64,000 nt of DNA from a bacterium (GTDB lineage: Bacteria; Desulfobacterota_D; UBA1144). Below are positions 50,268 through 60,694 of this stretch, in pieces. The translations under genes were made by a program, and so were the position numbers. Location of the stretch: contig JABILG010000003.1 in assembly GCA_018654605.1 (NCBI GenBank), positions 1-64,000 on the forward strand, read 5' to 3'. The notes under the pieces were generated by a model. It ran no database searches, was not told the DNA's origin, and was given only the letters and a program-made list of their open reading frames with translations. Within the stretch, counting starts at the first letter, position 1. Each line of letters opens with the position of its first letter.

Positions 50268-51395
50268 ATGAGCTCCAATGAACATGATACATATAAGTCT
50301 GATAAGGACGATTCAACCAATAATGACTTAGACGATAAAGCTTTACTAGAAGAATATCAAAAAACTACCTTAAAAGGAGCTGGTAAGGCAAAGAAAAAAG
50401 ACTGGGTTCCAGATGAGCAATATAGATTACTTTATGTTTATTTTAAGGATATGTCATTAGAGCCTCTCTTAAAATCAAAACAAGAAGTCGAGGTTTCAGC
50501 TAAGATAAAGAAATCCGAACTCCATGCATTAAATTACACTGAACTTTTGGAGCAAGTACATTCTTCAAAAATAACAGCAACACAGAAGAAGAGGTTGTTG
50601 TCTTTGAAGGGCGGTCAGAAGAGAAGAATCGCTGAAGTTGAGGGTTATATCAGGGCCTATACAAATTTAGCAAATGCTTTAAAAGAGAGATTTGTGAAAG
50701 CTAATCTTAGGCTCGTTGTTAGCATTGCTAAGAGGTATATAGGTAGAGGGTTAGCCTTACAAGACCTAATTCAAGAAGGTAACGTTGGACTAATGAGGGC
50801 AGTCGAAAGATTTGATCATACTAAAGGGTTTAAGTTTTCAACTTATGCTTCATGGTGGATACATCAAGCAATCTCTAGAGCTTTACTGGACCAAACAAGA
50901 ACAATCAGGGTTCCCGTTTATGTTCTAGAACAGGCCAGTAAAGTCTTTAAGGCAAGTACTGCTTTGCAAAAAGATTTAGGAAGGAAGCCTACACCATCTG
51001 AAATTGCTGATAAAGTAGGAATTTCTATTGACGGGGTAAAGAGAATACTTGAATCAACTAACGAAGTTATACAGTTAGATACACCTGTATTTGATGGAGA
51101 AAAAGCAACGCTACTTGATTTTATTCCTGACGAAGGTTCACCTATTCCAGATAAAATCGTTGCTGAGAGTTCTTTAACTGAAAGAATTAGAGGTGCGCTA
51201 AAAGCGCTAACACCTAGAGAAGAAGAAATCATTAAAATGAGATTTGGAATTGATATGGAAAGTACTTATACACTAGATGAAATAGGTAAGAAGTTTGATT
51301 TAACGAGAGAGCGAATTAGGCAAATAGAAAAGAAGGCTTTGGAAAAATTGGCAAAGTCTGATGTAGGAGAAATACTAAAAAGCTTTTTAGAGTAG
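50268..51395 (+). CDS. RNA polymerase sigma factor, sigma-70 family (RpoD/RpoS-like)
   Basis: [91 protein letters not shown]. Confidence 0.93.
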   Translation: MSSNEHDTYKSDKDDSTNNDLDDKALLEEYQKTTLKGAGKAKKKDWVPDEQYRLLYVYFKDMSLEPLLKSKQEVEVSAKIKKSELHALNYTELLEQVHSSKITATQKKRLLSLKGGQKRRIAEVEGYIRAYTNLANALKERFVKANLRLVVSIAKRYIGRGLALQDLIQEGNVGLMRAVERFDHTKGFKFSTYASWWIHQAISRALLDQTRTIRVPVYVLEQASKVFKASTALQKDLGRKPTPSEIADKVGISIDGVKRILESTNEVIQLDTPVFDGEKATLLDFIPDEGSPIPDKIVAESSLTERIRGALKALTPREEEIIKMRFGIDMESTYTLDEIGKKFDLTRERIRQIEKKALEKLAKSDVGEILKSFLE

Positions 51396-51404
51396 GTATG
51401 TTAA

Positions 51405-52457
51405 ATGAACAAGATTAAATTTGGTTTAGTCCCACCAATGCCAGGAGCCGACTCTAAAGGACTTATTGATTTTTGTATTAAGGCTGACAAACTTGGATTT
51501 GACAGCCTATGGTTCCCCGACCACCTTGCTTTCATAGCACCCAGCCCAGCTTATGAGGCTTGGACAATTGCAGGAGCTATAGCTCAGTTAACTGAAAATA
51601 TCATAATAGGTTCAACGTCTGATCCACATAGGAATCATCCTGCGGTTTTCGCTCAAAGACTTGCAACAGTAGATCATTTATCTAAAGGTAGAGTAGCCTT
51701 GGGTTTAGGGGTAGGCGAGTCTATGAATACTGATGCGTATGGTATTCCATGGGATAAGCCTTTCCAGAGAATGGTAGAGTCAGTTGATGTAATGAAGCTC
51801 TTATGGTCCACAAAAGAAACAGTTAACTATAAAGGAGAGTTTTTCAATTTAGAAGATGCATCTTTACTGTTAAATTTATATAACGATAGGGAAAGCATTC
51901 CTTTTTATTATGCAACTCATACAGACAAAGGCTTGGATCTGATTGGAAGAAGTGGTGATGGTTGGATGCCTTTGGATTTGACTCCCAATCTATATAGAGA
52001 ATCATTAGATAAGATTGAGCTATCAGCTGGCAAAACAGGTAGAAGTTTAGATGATATAGATTCAACTTTGTGGATTTTCACCTCACTAGGAGAGAACGAA
52101 GACAAAGCTTATAAAACTTTAGAGCCTTTTAGATATGTTTGCATTATGCAGGATCAATTAAAGAAAGCAGGGTATGATATTGATATTCCTGATGAATATA
52201 AGGGGCTAAATTATTTTAATATAACTCCAACAGACGAAGAAAAAAAACAAAAATTTAGAGACATGGGTAAATTTTTCCCAAGAGAAGCAGTAATAGATTT
52301 TACTATCACGGGTTCAAAAAAGGCATGTATTCAGAAGATAGAAAAGTACATAGAAAAGGGCGTTAAGCATTTTGTTCTTTTTCATTATTTTAGTCCAGAC
52401 CCAGATTTGGCTCTGAAAACATATGCTGAAGATATAATTCCTTATTTTAATTCTTAG
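51405..52457 (+). CDS. LLM-class oxidoreductase, probably F420-dependent
   Basis: KFGLVPPMPGADSKGLIDFCIKADKLGFDSLWFPDHLAFI…IIIGSTSDPHRNHPAVFAQRLATVDHLSKGRVALGLGVGES; F420 pathway encoded in the same window. Confidence 0.8.
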   Translation: MNKIKFGLVPPMPGADSKGLIDFCIKADKLGFDSLWFPDHLAFIAPSPAYEAWTIAGAIAQLTENIIIGSTSDPHRNHPAVFAQRLATVDHLSKGRVALGLGVGESMNTDAYGIPWDKPFQRMVESVDVMKLLWSTKETVNYKGEFFNLEDASLLLNLYNDRESIPFYYATHTDKGLDLIGRSGDGWMPLDLTPNLYRESLDKIELSAGKTGRSLDDIDSTLWIFTSLGENEDKAYKTLEPFRYVCIMQDQLKKAGYDIDIPDEYKGLNYFNITPTDEEKKQKFRDMGKFFPREAVIDFTITGSKKACIQKIEKYIEKGVKHFVLFHYFSPDPDLALKTYAEDIIPYFNS

Positions 52458-53986
52458 TAATTGGTTTCAACTCTACTAAAGTCGATAATTCCCATTTTAG
52501 AGAAGTTAATCTTTCTTATGTTTTTATTCTTTAGATAGATTTGATTAGAGATAAATAGTGGAATGATGGTATTTTGATCATATATAAGTTTTTCTTGAGC
52601 ATCAATATACATTTCCTTTCTTTTTTCTTCTGATGTTTCATAAGAAGCTTTATCGATTTTCTTATCATATGCACTATCGCACCATCCTGTTTCATTATTT
52701 CCTCCATTACATGTGAAGATATTCATAAAGTTGTGTGGATCTGGATAGTCAGCCGCCCATCCAGCTCTAAACATATGGGGCCTATCAAGATCTAATGTTA
52801 TAAGATAGATCTTCCATTCTAGTCCCCGAATATCTACCTGAATATCTAGATTTTCGATCCACATTGTTTGAAGTATCTCTGCTATAATTCTATTATTTCC
52901 ACTTTCAGGAAAGAGAAACTTAACTGTTGGGAATTTGGTCCTATCTTTAAAACCATTTTGATCTAATATTTTATTTGCTATCTCTTTGTTATATCTTGGT
53001 TTGTTATCATGGATGCTACCAATTAAACCGGGTGGAATCCATGATTCAGTTTTAATTACAGTATTATATAGAACTTTTTCAAATATAGATTTGTCGATGG
53101 CGAGAGAAAAAGCTTTTCGAACTTCTTTATTGTTAAATGGAAATTTTTTAACATTAAATCCAATGTAATTATTTCTGAATTGTGATTCAAAATTTAATAG
53201 TTTTTTCGATTGAAGATACGGAATTTCGAGCAGTGGTATTCCTCCTCCATCAATAACATCAAGTTTACCGTTCTCAAACATTGCAAGTGAAGAGGATGGA
53301 TTATCATTCATTAAAAGTAATACTGATTTTAGACTTTTATTTCTTGGTTCTAATAGAATATATTCATGACTTTCCCATTTGCTCAGACTATATTTGCCCA
53401 AAGTTAAGATATTCTCTGGTTGAATCCATTCTTCATTATGTTCTTTAATTTTTTCGATTCTTATTGGGAATGTCGACATAAAGCTTAGAAGGCTCATAAA
53501 GTACGATTTATTTTCATTCAAACTAATCAAGATTGTTTTATCATCAAGTGACTTGATACCTACTGATTTAAATTCTTTTGTTTCTCCAAGATTGTATTCC
53601 TTTGCGTGCTTAATGTCATAAAGAAAATATGCATAGTCAGCAGCAGTATCAGGATTTAATAGTCTTTCCCAAGAGTCTATGAAGTGCTTTGCTATTAATT
53701 CTTTGCCATCTGACCATCTAATGCCTTCTTTTATTTTAATCGTTATAGTTTTATCTTTTTTGTTAATAATCCATGATTCCGCTAAATTTGGTACAAGTTT
53801 GAGTTCTTCATTGAAGCTGGTTAAGCCAGCCATTATATTATTTATTATTTGAAAAGAAGAACTATCTGTTGCGAGGTTCCAATCTAATGTTCCAGGCTCG
53901 CTACCAATATTTATCCTTATAGGAGATGAATGAGAGACGTTTATAGAAGAAAGAATTAAAAAGATTATTAGAAGAAAATTTTTCAA
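52454..53986 (-). CDS. ABC peptide transporter substrate-binding protein (OppA/SBP_bac_5)
   Basis: INIGSEPGTLDWNLATDSSSFQIINNIMAGLTSFNEELKLVPNLAESW, AGWAADYPDPHNFMNIF; signal peptide. Confidence 0.9.
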   Translation of the reverse strand: MKNFLLIIFLILSSINVSHSSPIRINIGSEPGTLDWNLATDSSSFQIINNIMAGLTSFNEELKLVPNLAESWIINKKDKTITIKIKEGIRWSDGKELIAKHFIDSWERLLNPDTAADYAYFLYDIKHAKEYNLGETKEFKSVGIKSLDDKTILISLNENKSYFMSLLSFMSTFPIRIEKIKEHNEEWIQPENILTLGKYSLSKWESHEYILLEPRNKSLKSVLLLMNDNPSSSLAMFENGKLDVIDGGGIPLLEIPYLQSKKLLNFESQFRNNYIGFNVKKFPFNNKEVRKAFSLAIDKSIFEKVLYNTVIKTESWIPPGLIGSIHDNKPRYNKEIANKILDQNGFKDRTKFPTVKFLFPESGNNRIIAEILQTMWIENLDIQVDIRGLEWKIYLITLDLDRPHMFRAGWAADYPDPHNFMNIFTCNGGNNETGWCDSAYDKKIDKASYETSEEKRKEMYIDAQEKLIYDQNTIIPLFISNQIYLKNKNIRKINFSKMGIIDFSRVETNY

Positions 53987-54001
53987 TATGGACTAATGAT
54001 A

Positions 54002-54502
54002 TTATTTTTTATCTTGCGATTCAACTGTTAATATGTGAGCACCTAAGTCAAGAGTATCTCCTTCCTTAACGCTGATATCAGTTATTTTTCCATCTATTGT
54101 AGTTTTCAGTTCGCTTTCCATCTTCATCGCTTCGACTACAACGACACCCTCACCTTCTAAGACTATATCACCAACTTCCTTAAGAAGCTTGACTACCCTG
54201 CCTGGCATCGGTGCTGAAATCTTATCAATACCAGATGTGTTTTCGGTCCCACCCTTATCTCTCTGTGATGGAATCTCGTAACTAAACAAATCTCCCTTAA
54301 AGAACAAATCAATTCTTTTTCCTTCTTTTTGTATTGCAATAGTGTAAGTAGAACCATCACATATGAAAGAGTAAAGATTTGAATCAATCTTTACTAATTC
54401 TGCAGAATATTTTTTCTTATCTAATACTATCTTATACCCGTTTCCTTCTTCTTCTAATTCAAAAGAAACTATTTTTTTATTTATTTTTAAATTGTACTTC
54501 AT
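54002..54502 (-). CDS. Biotin carboxyl carrier protein subunit of acyl-CoA carboxylase
   Basis: ISAPMPGRVVKLLKEVGDIVLEGEGVVVVEAMKMESEL with biotinylation motif EAMKME. Confidence 0.9.
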   Translation of the reverse strand: MKYNLKINKKIVSFELEEEGNGYKIVLDKKKYSAELVKIDSNLYSFICDGSTYTIAIQKEGKRIDLFFKGDLFSYEIPSQRDKGGTENTSGIDKISAPMPGRVVKLLKEVGDIVLEGEGVVVVEAMKMESELKTTIDGKITDISVKEGDTLDLGAHILTVESQDKK

Positions 54503-54519
54503 TTTAACTATACTGCCTC

Positions 54520-56016
54520 CTAGAACATAGAGTTTCTAGAAACGCTTGCTCTCCTCGCTATATATTTCCAGGGAGTAAATTTAGGATCTCTCTCTAAATT
54601 CTTAACTCCTATTCCTGCATGGAGCATTATTGCTGATGCAATAGTCGCTATATTAGAATTTTCTTTTGGAATCTTTAAAAGTTTCTTATGTTTTTCTATA
54701 AAACCAGTGTCTAATTTTCCGGAGATGAAATCCTTATCATCCATTAATCTAACAAGGAATCCGAGATTTGTTTTTACTCCCAAAACAATATATTCAGAAA
54801 GCGCTCTAGACATTCTTTTTATTGCGCTATCTCTATCTTCTGACCAAACTATAAGCTTAGAAAGCATTGGATCATAAAAGGTAGTAACTTTATATCCGTT
54901 AAAAAGAGAAGAATCATCTCTTACACCAGGACCTTGTGGTGATTTTACATAAAAAATCGTTCCAGGTGTAGGGAGGAAATTATTGTCAGGATCTTCAGCA
55001 CATACTCTACATTCTATAGCATGACCTTTTCTTTCAATATCTTTTTGTTTAAAACTCAATTCATGCCCATAAGAAACCTTAATCATCTCTTTGACTATAT
55101 CTATCCCAGTTATCATTTCCGTTATAGGATGTTCAACTTGGACTCTAGTGTTCATTTCAAGAAAATAAAAATTTTCCTTTTGATCCATTATAAATTCAAC
55201 AGTACCCGCTCCTGAATATGAAACTTTTTTGGCAAGCTTTACGGCAATCTCACCCATTTTCTTCCTAGTTTTTTCACTTACGCCAGGGGAGGGAGCCTCT
55301 TCAACAACCTTTTGATGCCTTCTTTGTATTGAGCACTCTCTTTCAAAAAGATGTACAACATTTCCTTTCTTATCTCCAAGAATTTGTATCTCAATATGTC
55401 TTGGTTCTTGAATAAATCTTTCAATAAAAACAGCATCATTGTTGAACGCATTCTTAGCCTCACTTTTTGCCATTTTTAGAGAGTTCTCGAATTCCGATTC
55501 TTCGTGAACTAGTCGCATTCCTTTTCCACCACCACCTGCAGATGCTTTTATCATCAATGGATAGCCAATTTTTTTTGCTAACCCTAAGGCTTCGTTATCG
55601 TTAACCTCACCATCAGTTCCAGGGACTAAAGGTACTTTTGCAGTTTTAGCAATTTCTCTCGATGTTATTTTATCTCCCATTAACCTAATGGCCTCAGCAC
55701 TTGGTCCAATGAAATCAATTTTATTTTTAATACAATTTTCTGCAAAGTCAGCATTTTCAGATAAGAAACCGTATCCTGGATGAATACCATCACACTTAGC
55801 TTTCTTAGCTACTGAAATTATCTTTTTACCTACAAGATAGCTTTCACTTGGAAGTGGCTTACCTATATTGAAAGCCTGATCTGCTAAGTTTACATGCAGT
55901 GAATTCTTATCAGCATCAGAATAAACTGCAACGGTTTTTATTCCGAGCTCTTTCGCTGCTCTTATTATTCTTACAGCAATTTCTCCACGATTAGCAATTA
56001 AAATCTTTTTATACAT
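54520..56016 (-). CDS. Biotin carboxylase subunit of acyl-/propionyl-CoA carboxylase
   Basis: KILIANRGEIAVRIIRAAKELGIKTVAVYSDAD, MIKASAGGGGKGMR, FLEMNTRVQVEHPITEMITGIDIVKEMI. Confidence 0.94.
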   Translation of the reverse strand: MYKKILIANRGEIAVRIIRAAKELGIKTVAVYSDADKNSLHVNLADQAFNIGKPLPSESYLVGKKIISVAKKAKCDGIHPGYGFLSENADFAENCIKNKIDFIGPSAEAIRLMGDKITSREIAKTAKVPLVPGTDGEVNDNEALGLAKKIGYPLMIKASAGGGGKGMRLVHEESEFENSLKMAKSEAKNAFNNDAVFIERFIQEPRHIEIQILGDKKGNVVHLFERECSIQRRHQKVVEEAPSPGVSEKTRKKMGEIAVKLAKKVSYSGAGTVEFIMDQKENFYFLEMNTRVQVEHPITEMITGIDIVKEMIKVSYGHELSFKQKDIERKGHAIECRVCAEDPDNNFLPTPGTIFYVKSPQGPGVRDDSSLFNGYKVTTFYDPMLSKLIVWSEDRDSAIKRMSRALSEYIVLGVKTNLGFLVRLMDDKDFISGKLDTGFIEKHKKLLKIPKENSNIATIASAIMLHAGIGVKNLERDPKFTPWKYIARRASVSRNSMF

Positions 56017-56038
56017 AAAATCAATCTCCAGAGAAAAC

Positions 56039-57601
56039 CTATAAAGGAATTAGCCCATGTTTTTTTGGTGGATTATTTTGTCTCTTACCCTCGAGCATTT
56101 CAAAGGACCTGATAACCCTTATTCTTGTATCTTCAGGTTTTAATACTTCATCTATGTAGCCTAGGTTCGCTGCTCTATAAGGATTTGCAAAAAGCTCTTT
56201 GTATTCTTCAACTAATTTTGCTTTTTCGGCAACAGGATCATCGGCATTTTGTATTTCTTTTCTGTTTACAATGTTGACCGCTCCGTCGGGTCCCATAACT
56301 GCAATCTCTGCAGTTGGGAACGCTAAGTTGATGTCTCCCCTTAAATGTTTAGATGACATAACATCGTATGCCCCACCATACGCTTTCCTCGTAATTACAG
56401 TAACTCTAGGAACAGTTGCTTCACAGTATGCGTAAAGTAGTTTTGCACCATGAAGAATAATCCCATTTAATTCTTGGTCTACTCCAGGAAGGAATCCAGG
56501 GACATCTACTAGGGTTAACAGGGGAATATTAAAGCAATCGCAGAATCTTACGAATCTAGCTCCCTTTATGGAAGATTTAATATCCAAAACTCCTGCCAGG
56601 ACATTGGGTTGATTCCCAACCACACCAACAGTTTTTCCATTTAATCTAGCAAACCCTACTACAATATTTTGTGCATAATTTTCAGCAACTTCAAAAAAGT
56701 ACTCATTGTCAACTATTGTGCTGATGACTTCTTTCATATCATAAGGCTTATTGGGATTGGTAGGTACAATATCTCTTAATTTGTCTGTTTTTCTGTCAAT
56801 AGGATCATCACTTTTTAAAACAGGAGGATCTTCCATATTATTTAGAGGCAAGAAGGTGAATAGCTCTCTTAATAGTTTAAGGCAATCCTCATCATTTTCA
56901 GCTGCAAACTGTGCTACACCACTTTGACTTGAGTGCATTTCTGCACCACCAAGCTCTTCTTGTGTTACTTCCTCATTTGTAACTGATTTTACTACATCTG
57001 GGCCAGTTATGAACATATAGCTCGTATTTTTTACCATTGCTATAAAATCTGTCATCGCCGGTGAGTAAACCGCACCACCTGCACTAGGTCCCATTATAGC
57101 TGAAAGTTGGGGAATAACCCCGGACGCTTGAACATTTCTTAGGAATATTTCTGCATATCCTGCAAGTCCACGGACACCTTCCTGAATCCTTGCTCCACCT
57201 GAGTCACTAAGTCCAATAACAGGGCACCCAACCCGAACGGCCATATCCATTATTTTTGTTATTTTTCTTGCATGGGCTAGCCCAAGTGCTCCGCCGAAGA
57301 TTGTAAAATCTTGAGCATAAACAAAAACTTGCCTATCATTTATCTTCCCATATCCTGTAATAACACCGTCACCTAAAAACTTTGTTTTTTCCATTCCAAA
57401 GTTGTGATTCTGGTGCTCAACAAATTTATCAAGTTCCACGAAGGAGTCGTTATCTAGCATGAAATTTATTCTTTCTCTAGCTGTTAACTTTCCTCTATCA
57501 TGTTGCTTGTCGACCCTATCTTTTCCACCTGCTTCATCAGCTGAAGCAATCTTGTCTTCTAGAAATTTGATTTTTTGGTCCATCGTTTGATCATTGCTCA
57601 T
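56039..57601 (-). CDS. Carboxyltransferase subunit, propionyl-CoA carboxylase beta-like
   Basis: [99 protein letters not shown]. Confidence 0.93.
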   Translation of the reverse strand: MSNDQTMDQKIKFLEDKIASADEAGGKDRVDKQHDRGKLTARERINFMLDNDSFVELDKFVEHQNHNFGMEKTKFLGDGVITGYGKINDRQVFVYAQDFTIFGGALGLAHARKITKIMDMAVRVGCPVIGLSDSGGARIQEGVRGLAGYAEIFLRNVQASGVIPQLSAIMGPSAGGAVYSPAMTDFIAMVKNTSYMFITGPDVVKSVTNEEVTQEELGGAEMHSSQSGVAQFAAENDEDCLKLLRELFTFLPLNNMEDPPVLKSDDPIDRKTDKLRDIVPTNPNKPYDMKEVISTIVDNEYFFEVAENYAQNIVVGFARLNGKTVGVVGNQPNVLAGVLDIKSSIKGARFVRFCDCFNIPLLTLVDVPGFLPGVDQELNGIILHGAKLLYAYCEATVPRVTVITRKAYGGAYDVMSSKHLRGDINLAFPTAEIAVMGPDGAVNIVNRKEIQNADDPVAEKAKLVEEYKELFANPYRAANLGYIDEVLKPEDTRIRVIRSFEMLEGKRQNNPPKKHGLIPL

Positions 57602-57698
57602 TTAAAACCTCACGAAAATAATATTGCTAACTTAATTAATATAAATATTCTTAAATCTTATTAATAAAAAATTTAGTAATTAAGTAATAAAATATAAT

Positions 57699-58310
57699 CT
57701 AATAGACCAATTTATCCAGTACCAAATTTAATTGATGATTAAATTCCTTTACATTAGAGTTGTTTCTTATTGTAAAATCAGCATATTTACGATTCTTTTC
57801 TATTATTTTTTGCATTAATAGTAGTTTTTTCGCCTCTTCTTCTTCAATCCCGTCCCTTCTTAGGATTCTTCCTTTTAATACTTTCTTTGGTGCATCAATA
57901 TATATAATATAATTTAGCGAAGATCCAATCTTTGTTTGCTTGCTAATTAATGCACCTTCAAAGAAGATTATTCTCTCACCCCCTTCTTTAAGCTTATTGC
58001 AAAGTATAGAGATTTGATTTCTTAACTCTGGATGAACTATTGAATTTAATGCTTCTCTGTCCTTTTTGTTGTTAAATACAATTTTTCTCAGCCTTCTTCT
58101 GTTGATTGTTTTATTGCTATTTAATATCCCATTTCCAAAAATTTTAATAATCTGCTTGTAACATTTTGTACCTTTTTTTAGGAGCTTTTTGGCTTCAACA
58201 TCTAAGTCACAGGTTTGAATTCCTTTATTTTTATAAAATTTTAGCGCTGTTGATTTCCCAGATCCCATTAGGCCGGTAATTCCTACGGTAGCTAAGCTTT
58301 TCTTTTTCAT
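57699..58310 (-). CDS. coaE: Dephospho-CoA kinase
   Basis: VGITGLMGSGKSTALKFYKNKGIQTCDLDVEAKKLL; FFEGALISK. Confidence 0.9.
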   Translation of the reverse strand: MKKKSLATVGITGLMGSGKSTALKFYKNKGIQTCDLDVEAKKLLKKGTKCYKQIIKIFGNGILNSNKTINRRRLRKIVFNNKKDREALNSIVHPELRNQISILCNKLKEGGERIIFFEGALISKQTKIGSSLNYIIYIDAPKKVLKGRILRRDGIEEEEAKKLLLMQKIIEKNRKYADFTIRNNSNVKEFNHQLNLVLDKLVY

Positions 58311-59674
58311 GATTCTAGATAATGCTCAATTCTTTTTGAAAAAATTTCTTTACCTAATATGGAAATTACTTCAAAAATACCTGGCGAAGCTTTAGACCCT
58401 GTAAGAATAATCCTAAGTGGCAAAGCGATTTGCTTCATTTTTAGGCCCCTTTTTTCAAGAAAAATATTCATGCAATCCTTTATTTCTTTTATCTCGAAGG
58501 ATTTTAAATCTAAAGCATCAGTATAAAATGCTTCAATAATTTCTTTAGTGTCTTTTGTATAAAGGTCATCTATAAATTCATCACCTATTTTTATTAGTTC
58601 TGATTCACAAAATTTGAGAGATTCATTAAGCATTATGGTATCTTTTGCCTTTACTTTTGCAGAGCTCAAGGCGAGATCTATGTTTATTCCTTGGTAAAAA
58701 TCTACCTTAACAACTTTCAGTAAATCGTTATTACTTAGTCTTTTTAAGTGTTGAGAATTTACCCATTTTAACTTGTCCTCATCAAATATTGCAGGAGATT
58801 TGGTAAGATTGTTTATGTCAAATAAATCAACCATTTCATCTAAGGTAAAGATTTCCTGATCACCATGTGACCATCCCAATCGGGCTAGATAGTTTAATAT
58901 TGCTATAGGCAATATCCCTTCATCTTTAAAATCTTGAATAGACTTTGATCCATTTCTTTTGCTGAGCTTTGTTTTATCTTTTCCAAGTATCATTGAAACA
59001 TGAGTAAATAGGGGTGGCTTTTTATTTAATGAGTCAAAAATCAGAGTTTGCTTAGATGTATTAGACAAGTGGTCTTCACCCCTTATAACATTAGTTATGC
59101 CCATTTCTGCATCATCTATTACCGTTGAAAAATTATATGTAGGATATCCATCACTTTTTAGTATTATGAAATCATCAAGATTATCTGAACCAATCTTGAT
59201 TGTACCCCTTAATGTGTCACTAAATTCGATAATATGACTATCAGGAGTTTTAAACCTTATTACATATTTAGCATTTTCCGGGTGGTCCGTCCTATCTCTC
59301 CATGTCCTAGGATACCTATACACCTTCTTTTCTTTTGCTGCTTGATTCTTCAGCTCTTCAATCTCCTCGTTTTTCATAAAGCATTTATATGCAAGGTTTT
59401 TATCAACTAAGTCCTGCGCAATCTTTTTATATATAGATAATCTATCAGACTGAATATGTGGGCCATCATCATAATCTACCCCAAGCCAATTGAGGGACTT
59501 GAGAATTTCATCTAAAGAATCATTAGTTGATCTTTCTTGGTCAGTATCTTCAATTCTTAGAATAAATTTACCTTTATTCCTTTTTGTAAAAAGAAAATTG
59601 AAAATGGCAGTCCTAACTGCTCCTAGATGGAGGGAGCCTGTAGGGCTCGGCGCGAATCTTGTAATTATATTCAT
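58307..59674 (-). CDS. gltX: Glutamyl-tRNA synthetase
   Basis: RFAPSPTGSLHLGAVRTAIFNFLF, LRIEDTDQERS, GEDHLSNTSKQ, KLSKRNGSKSI (KLSKR). Confidence 0.97.
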   Translation of the reverse strand: MNIITRFAPSPTGSLHLGAVRTAIFNFLFTKRNKGKFILRIEDTDQERSTNDSLDEILKSLNWLGVDYDDGPHIQSDRLSIYKKIAQDLVDKNLAYKCFMKNEEIEELKNQAAKEKKVYRYPRTWRDRTDHPENAKYVIRFKTPDSHIIEFSDTLRGTIKIGSDNLDDFIILKSDGYPTYNFSTVIDDAEMGITNVIRGEDHLSNTSKQTLIFDSLNKKPPLFTHVSMILGKDKTKLSKRNGSKSIQDFKDEGILPIAILNYLARLGWSHGDQEIFTLDEMVDLFDINNLTKSPAIFDEDKLKWVNSQHLKRLSNNDLLKVVKVDFYQGINIDLALSSAKVKAKDTIMLNESLKFCESELIKIGDEFIDDLYTKDTKEIIEAFYTDALDLKSFEIKEIKDCMNIFLEKRGLKMKQIALPLRIILTGSKASPGIFEVISILGKEIFSKRIEHYLES

Positions 59675-59707
59675 AACTTTAATATATAGTATATTAGGTT
59701 CGATATT

Positions 59708-60256
59708 TTAGAAATTTTTTCGTATTAACTGATAAGAAATGCTTCCGACAAGAGCATATGAAGTTATCAATATTAGAGAAATATAAATATCATCCCAACG
59801 GTGAATAAAGCCAATTCCTTGAGAGTAAACTATAGAAACCCAGCCAAAACAAGAAATTAATAAAAGTGAGAAAATAGCGGTATTTTCTGGTATAAGATTT
59901 TTTTTAATTGATATTGCTAGAGATATAAATATAACTAAGATACTTAATATGGATATTGCATTAGAGGAGGCGGGGATATTTAATTTTACTAGTAATAAAT
60001 AGTCTAAATATGAAAAATTAATACTTGAGCCCCCAATTGAGACTAGAGCTAGTGAATGAATCTTCGTTAGGAAGCAAAAACCTATACCAAAGGATAATCC
60101 CAAAATAGACCAACTAGAAATAGTTAAAAGTAAGAACCAGAGATTTAATTTGAGAGTCTTCTTGGAGGCCCACCCAAAACAATTGATAAATATGACAAGA
60201 ATATGAAGGATATTAAAGACTGTATCTGTGATGATATAAAAAAAGTTATTAGTCAT
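59708..60256 (-). CDS. Multi-spanning membrane protein of unknown function (possible DUF2784-like N-terminal half)
   Basis: ~5-6 TM; HILVIFINCFGWASKK…W…GFCFLTKIHSL resembles DUF2784 only loosely. Confidence 0.45.
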   Translation of the reverse strand: MTNNFFYIITDTVFNILHILVIFINCFGWASKKTLKLNLWFLLLTISSWSILGLSFGIGFCFLTKIHSLALVSIGGSSINFSYLDYLLLVKLNIPASSNAISILSILVIFISLAISIKKNLIPENTAIFSLLLISCFGWVSIVYSQGIGFIHRWDDIYISLILITSYALVGSISYQLIRKNF

Positions 60257-60286
60257 ATCCTTTATACTATATGATAGATTATAAAA

Positions 60287-60694
60287 ATGGGCGTTTTAGC
60301 AATTGATTTTGGATTAAAGAGAATTGGTGTTGCAGGTAGTGATGATCTAGGAATTGCTAGCCACCCAATAAAGCTGGTCTTCAATGATAGTAAAGAAGAA
60401 TATTTTAATGAGATTGTTTCAATAATAAATGAAAGAAACCCCGAGTTAATTTTGGTCGGTTTGCCAATTAAAGACGATGGAAGATTGAAAATTCAGACAG
60501 ATATAGAGAATTTTACTAAAAAATTAAAGAATCTAATAGATGTTGAGGTTAAATATTGGAATGAAAATTTTACCTCTAAAGAAGCTGATGAGATATTAAT
60601 CAAGATGAACGTTTCAAGGAAGAAAAGAAAGAGTTTTCAGGATATGTTGGCAGCTTGCCTTATTATTGATAGTTACCTTAGGAGCTTAAGATGA
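60287..60694 (+). CDS. ruvX: Holliday junction resolvase-like / pre-16S rRNA nuclease YqgF
   Basis: VLAIDFGLKRIGVAGSD, LILVGLPIKDDGR, YWNENFTSKEAD, DMLAACLIIDSYL. Confidence 0.92.
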   Translation: MGVLAIDFGLKRIGVAGSDDLGIASHPIKLVFNDSKEEYFNEIVSIINERNPELILVGLPIKDDGRLKIQTDIENFTKKLKNLIDVEVKYWNENFTSKEADEILIKMNVSRKKRKSFQDMLAACLIIDSYLRSLR

